From Gemmataceae bacterium (GTDB lineage: Bacteria; Planctomycetota; Planctomycetia; Gemmatales; Gemmataceae): a stretch of 64,000 nucleotides of DNA. The stretch's first letter is position 1. Each line of letters begins with the position of its first letter. The stretch spans positions 62,001 through 126,000 of the forward strand of contig JAHBXO010000010.1 of assembly GCA_019636445.1 (NCBI GenBank). The letters run 5' to 3'. The position numbers and the translations under genes are program-made. The notes below the pieces were generated by a model. The model made no database searches. It saw only the letters and a program-made list of their open reading frames with translations, and was not told the DNA's origin. Positions 63,377-64,000 of the stretch are shown in pieces.

Positions 63377-63458
63377 GTTTTGCATTTTTCATTCTTCATT
63401 TTGCATTGGTTCGAACATGTCCGGACCAATGCAAAATGAAGAATGAAAAATGCAAAAC
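63377..63458. repeat. AT-rich perfect inverted repeat, 34-bp arms
   Basis: Arms 63377-63410 and 63425-63458 are perfectly complementary over 34 bases with a 14-base spacer. The arms are built of GCATTTTTCATTCTTCATTTTGCATT-like words and are very AT-rich in otherwise GC-rich DNA. It begins three bases after the stop of the PhyH gene, so it could end that transcript, but both strands read similarly and it looks like a mobile or dispersed repeat. The rest of 63459-63606 shows only a short CGCTTG-type hairpin near 63540-63570. Confidence 0.85.
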
Positions 63459-63606
63459 GATTGAATCACCGCCCATCCCGCAGGCGGTCGCCCGGTTCAA
63501 CGTATTCTCCTTCACTGCGTGGCGGATGGAACGGGAGTGTCCGGCGCTTGCCTTGCGCCGCTTGGCGCGGGAAGATGTCACTTCCCTAGTTTCTCGGGTC
63601 CCCCCC

Positions 63607-64000
63607 ATGCGCGAACCGGTGGACGAGCAGGCCGACGTCGACAAGACGCGCGCTCAGACCTTCTCCGAGAAGAGCGAAACCTACGACACCCAGGGCGGCC
63701 TCGCCGGGGCGATGGCGGCGGTGCCCACGTTCGGACCGCCGGTCGAACCGGGCGAAGTCGGCGTGCTCGGCCCCTATCGCATCATCCGGCAACTCGGCCA
63801 GGGCGGCATGGGGGCGGTGTACGCCGCCATCGATACCCGTCTCGATCGCAAGATCGCGCTCAAGGTGATGCTGCCGTCCTATGCCGCGATCCCCTCGGCG
63901 AAGGAGCGATTCCTGCGCGAGGCCCGCGCCGCGGCGAAAGTCTCGCACGACAACGTCGTCACCGTCCACGAAGCCGACGACCGCAACGGCGTTCCGTACA
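63607..64000 (+). CDS. Ser/Thr protein kinase, N-terminal part (cut by window edge)
   Basis: 131 codons from the ATG at 63607 run off the right edge. A disordered acidic N-terminus (about 1-55) precedes the beginning of a Hanks kinase: YRIIRQLGQGGMGAVYAA (glycine loop near 65) and KIALKVMLP with the ATP-binding Lys. It is the third such kinase of the window. The later motifs and any sensor domain lie outside. Confidence 0.9.
   Translation, partial: MREPVDEQADVDKTRAQTFSEKSETYDTQGGLAGAMAAVPTFGPPVEPGEVGVLGPYRIIRQLGQGGMGAVYAAIDTRLDRKIALKVMLPSYAAIPSAKERFLREARAAAKVSHDNVVTVHEADDRNGVPY

Noticed and set aside
1..64000. tRNA, rRNA, integrase/attachment sites, prophage
   Set aside because: No cloverleaf with a TTCRANY arm, no rRNA-like stretch and no integrase, capsid or terminase gene was seen by reading, though short tRNA genes could be missed without a search tool.

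Overview
The window is GC-rich chromosomal DNA of a planctomycete, most likely of the Gemmataceae/Gemmata type. This is judged from gene content alone: eukaryotic-like Ser/Thr kinases fused to WD40 or formylglycine-type domains, many PQQ-like beta-propeller proteins, a run of sulfatases, DUF1080/LamG-type secreted proteins, a DUF4058 protein, a CxxCH-WD40 protein, and a micro-protein with the planctomycete LExxExRxxP N-terminal signature. No rRNA, tRNA, CRISPR array, integrase or intact transposase was seen.

Layout. 0-9.3 kb: a secreted esterase; a compositionally distinct AlkB-oxygenase/methyltransferase pair; a truncated DUF1016 gene next to a palindromic repeat; fragments resembling the tail of ygiQ; a eukaryote-like cyclophilin; YgiQ; a VapBC module; HtrA protease and Hsp20. 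9.6-23.4 kb: a same-strand cluster in which four PQQ-like propeller proteins alternate with two adenylate-forming acyl ligases, DUF4058, an aldehyde dehydrogenase and an iron alcohol dehydrogenase, closed by a sigma-54 activator. 23.4-31.1 kb: a short UvrC and a giant kinase-sensor protein of about 2040 residues. 31.1-36.6 kb: QueE, a hybrid histidine kinase, MGMT, a micro-protein and a LamG-type secreted protein. 36.6-42.1 kb: four sulfatases in one translationally coupled operon. 42.2-49.0 kb: VOC protein, methyltransferase, ECF sigma factor, peptidase T, sugar porter and GH32 fructanase. 49.1-55.2 kb: kinase-WD40 protein, a decayed VapBC, a cupin anti-sigma/sigma pair and a secreted double truncated hemoglobin. 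55.2-64 kb: PDZ protein, acyltransferase, endonuclease III, thioredoxin-fold protein, a small toxin-antitoxin-like pair, secreted proteins, a CxxCH-WD40 protein, a PhyH-type oxygenase and the start of a third kinase.

The best candidates for something undescribed are: (a) the propeller/acyl-activation/aldehyde/alcohol cluster at 9.6-23.4 kb, which reads as a carboxylate-aldehyde-alcohol interconversion pathway tied to exported propellers; (b) an 83-bp element conserved at about 89% identity and placed about 190 bp upstream of two different kinase genes; (c) the giant kinase with duplicated sensor domains plus FGE-like and DUF1080-like domains; (d) the secreted double globin beside a sigma/cupin anti-sigma pair; (e) the AlkB + methyltransferase pair, which resembles a split ALKBH8.
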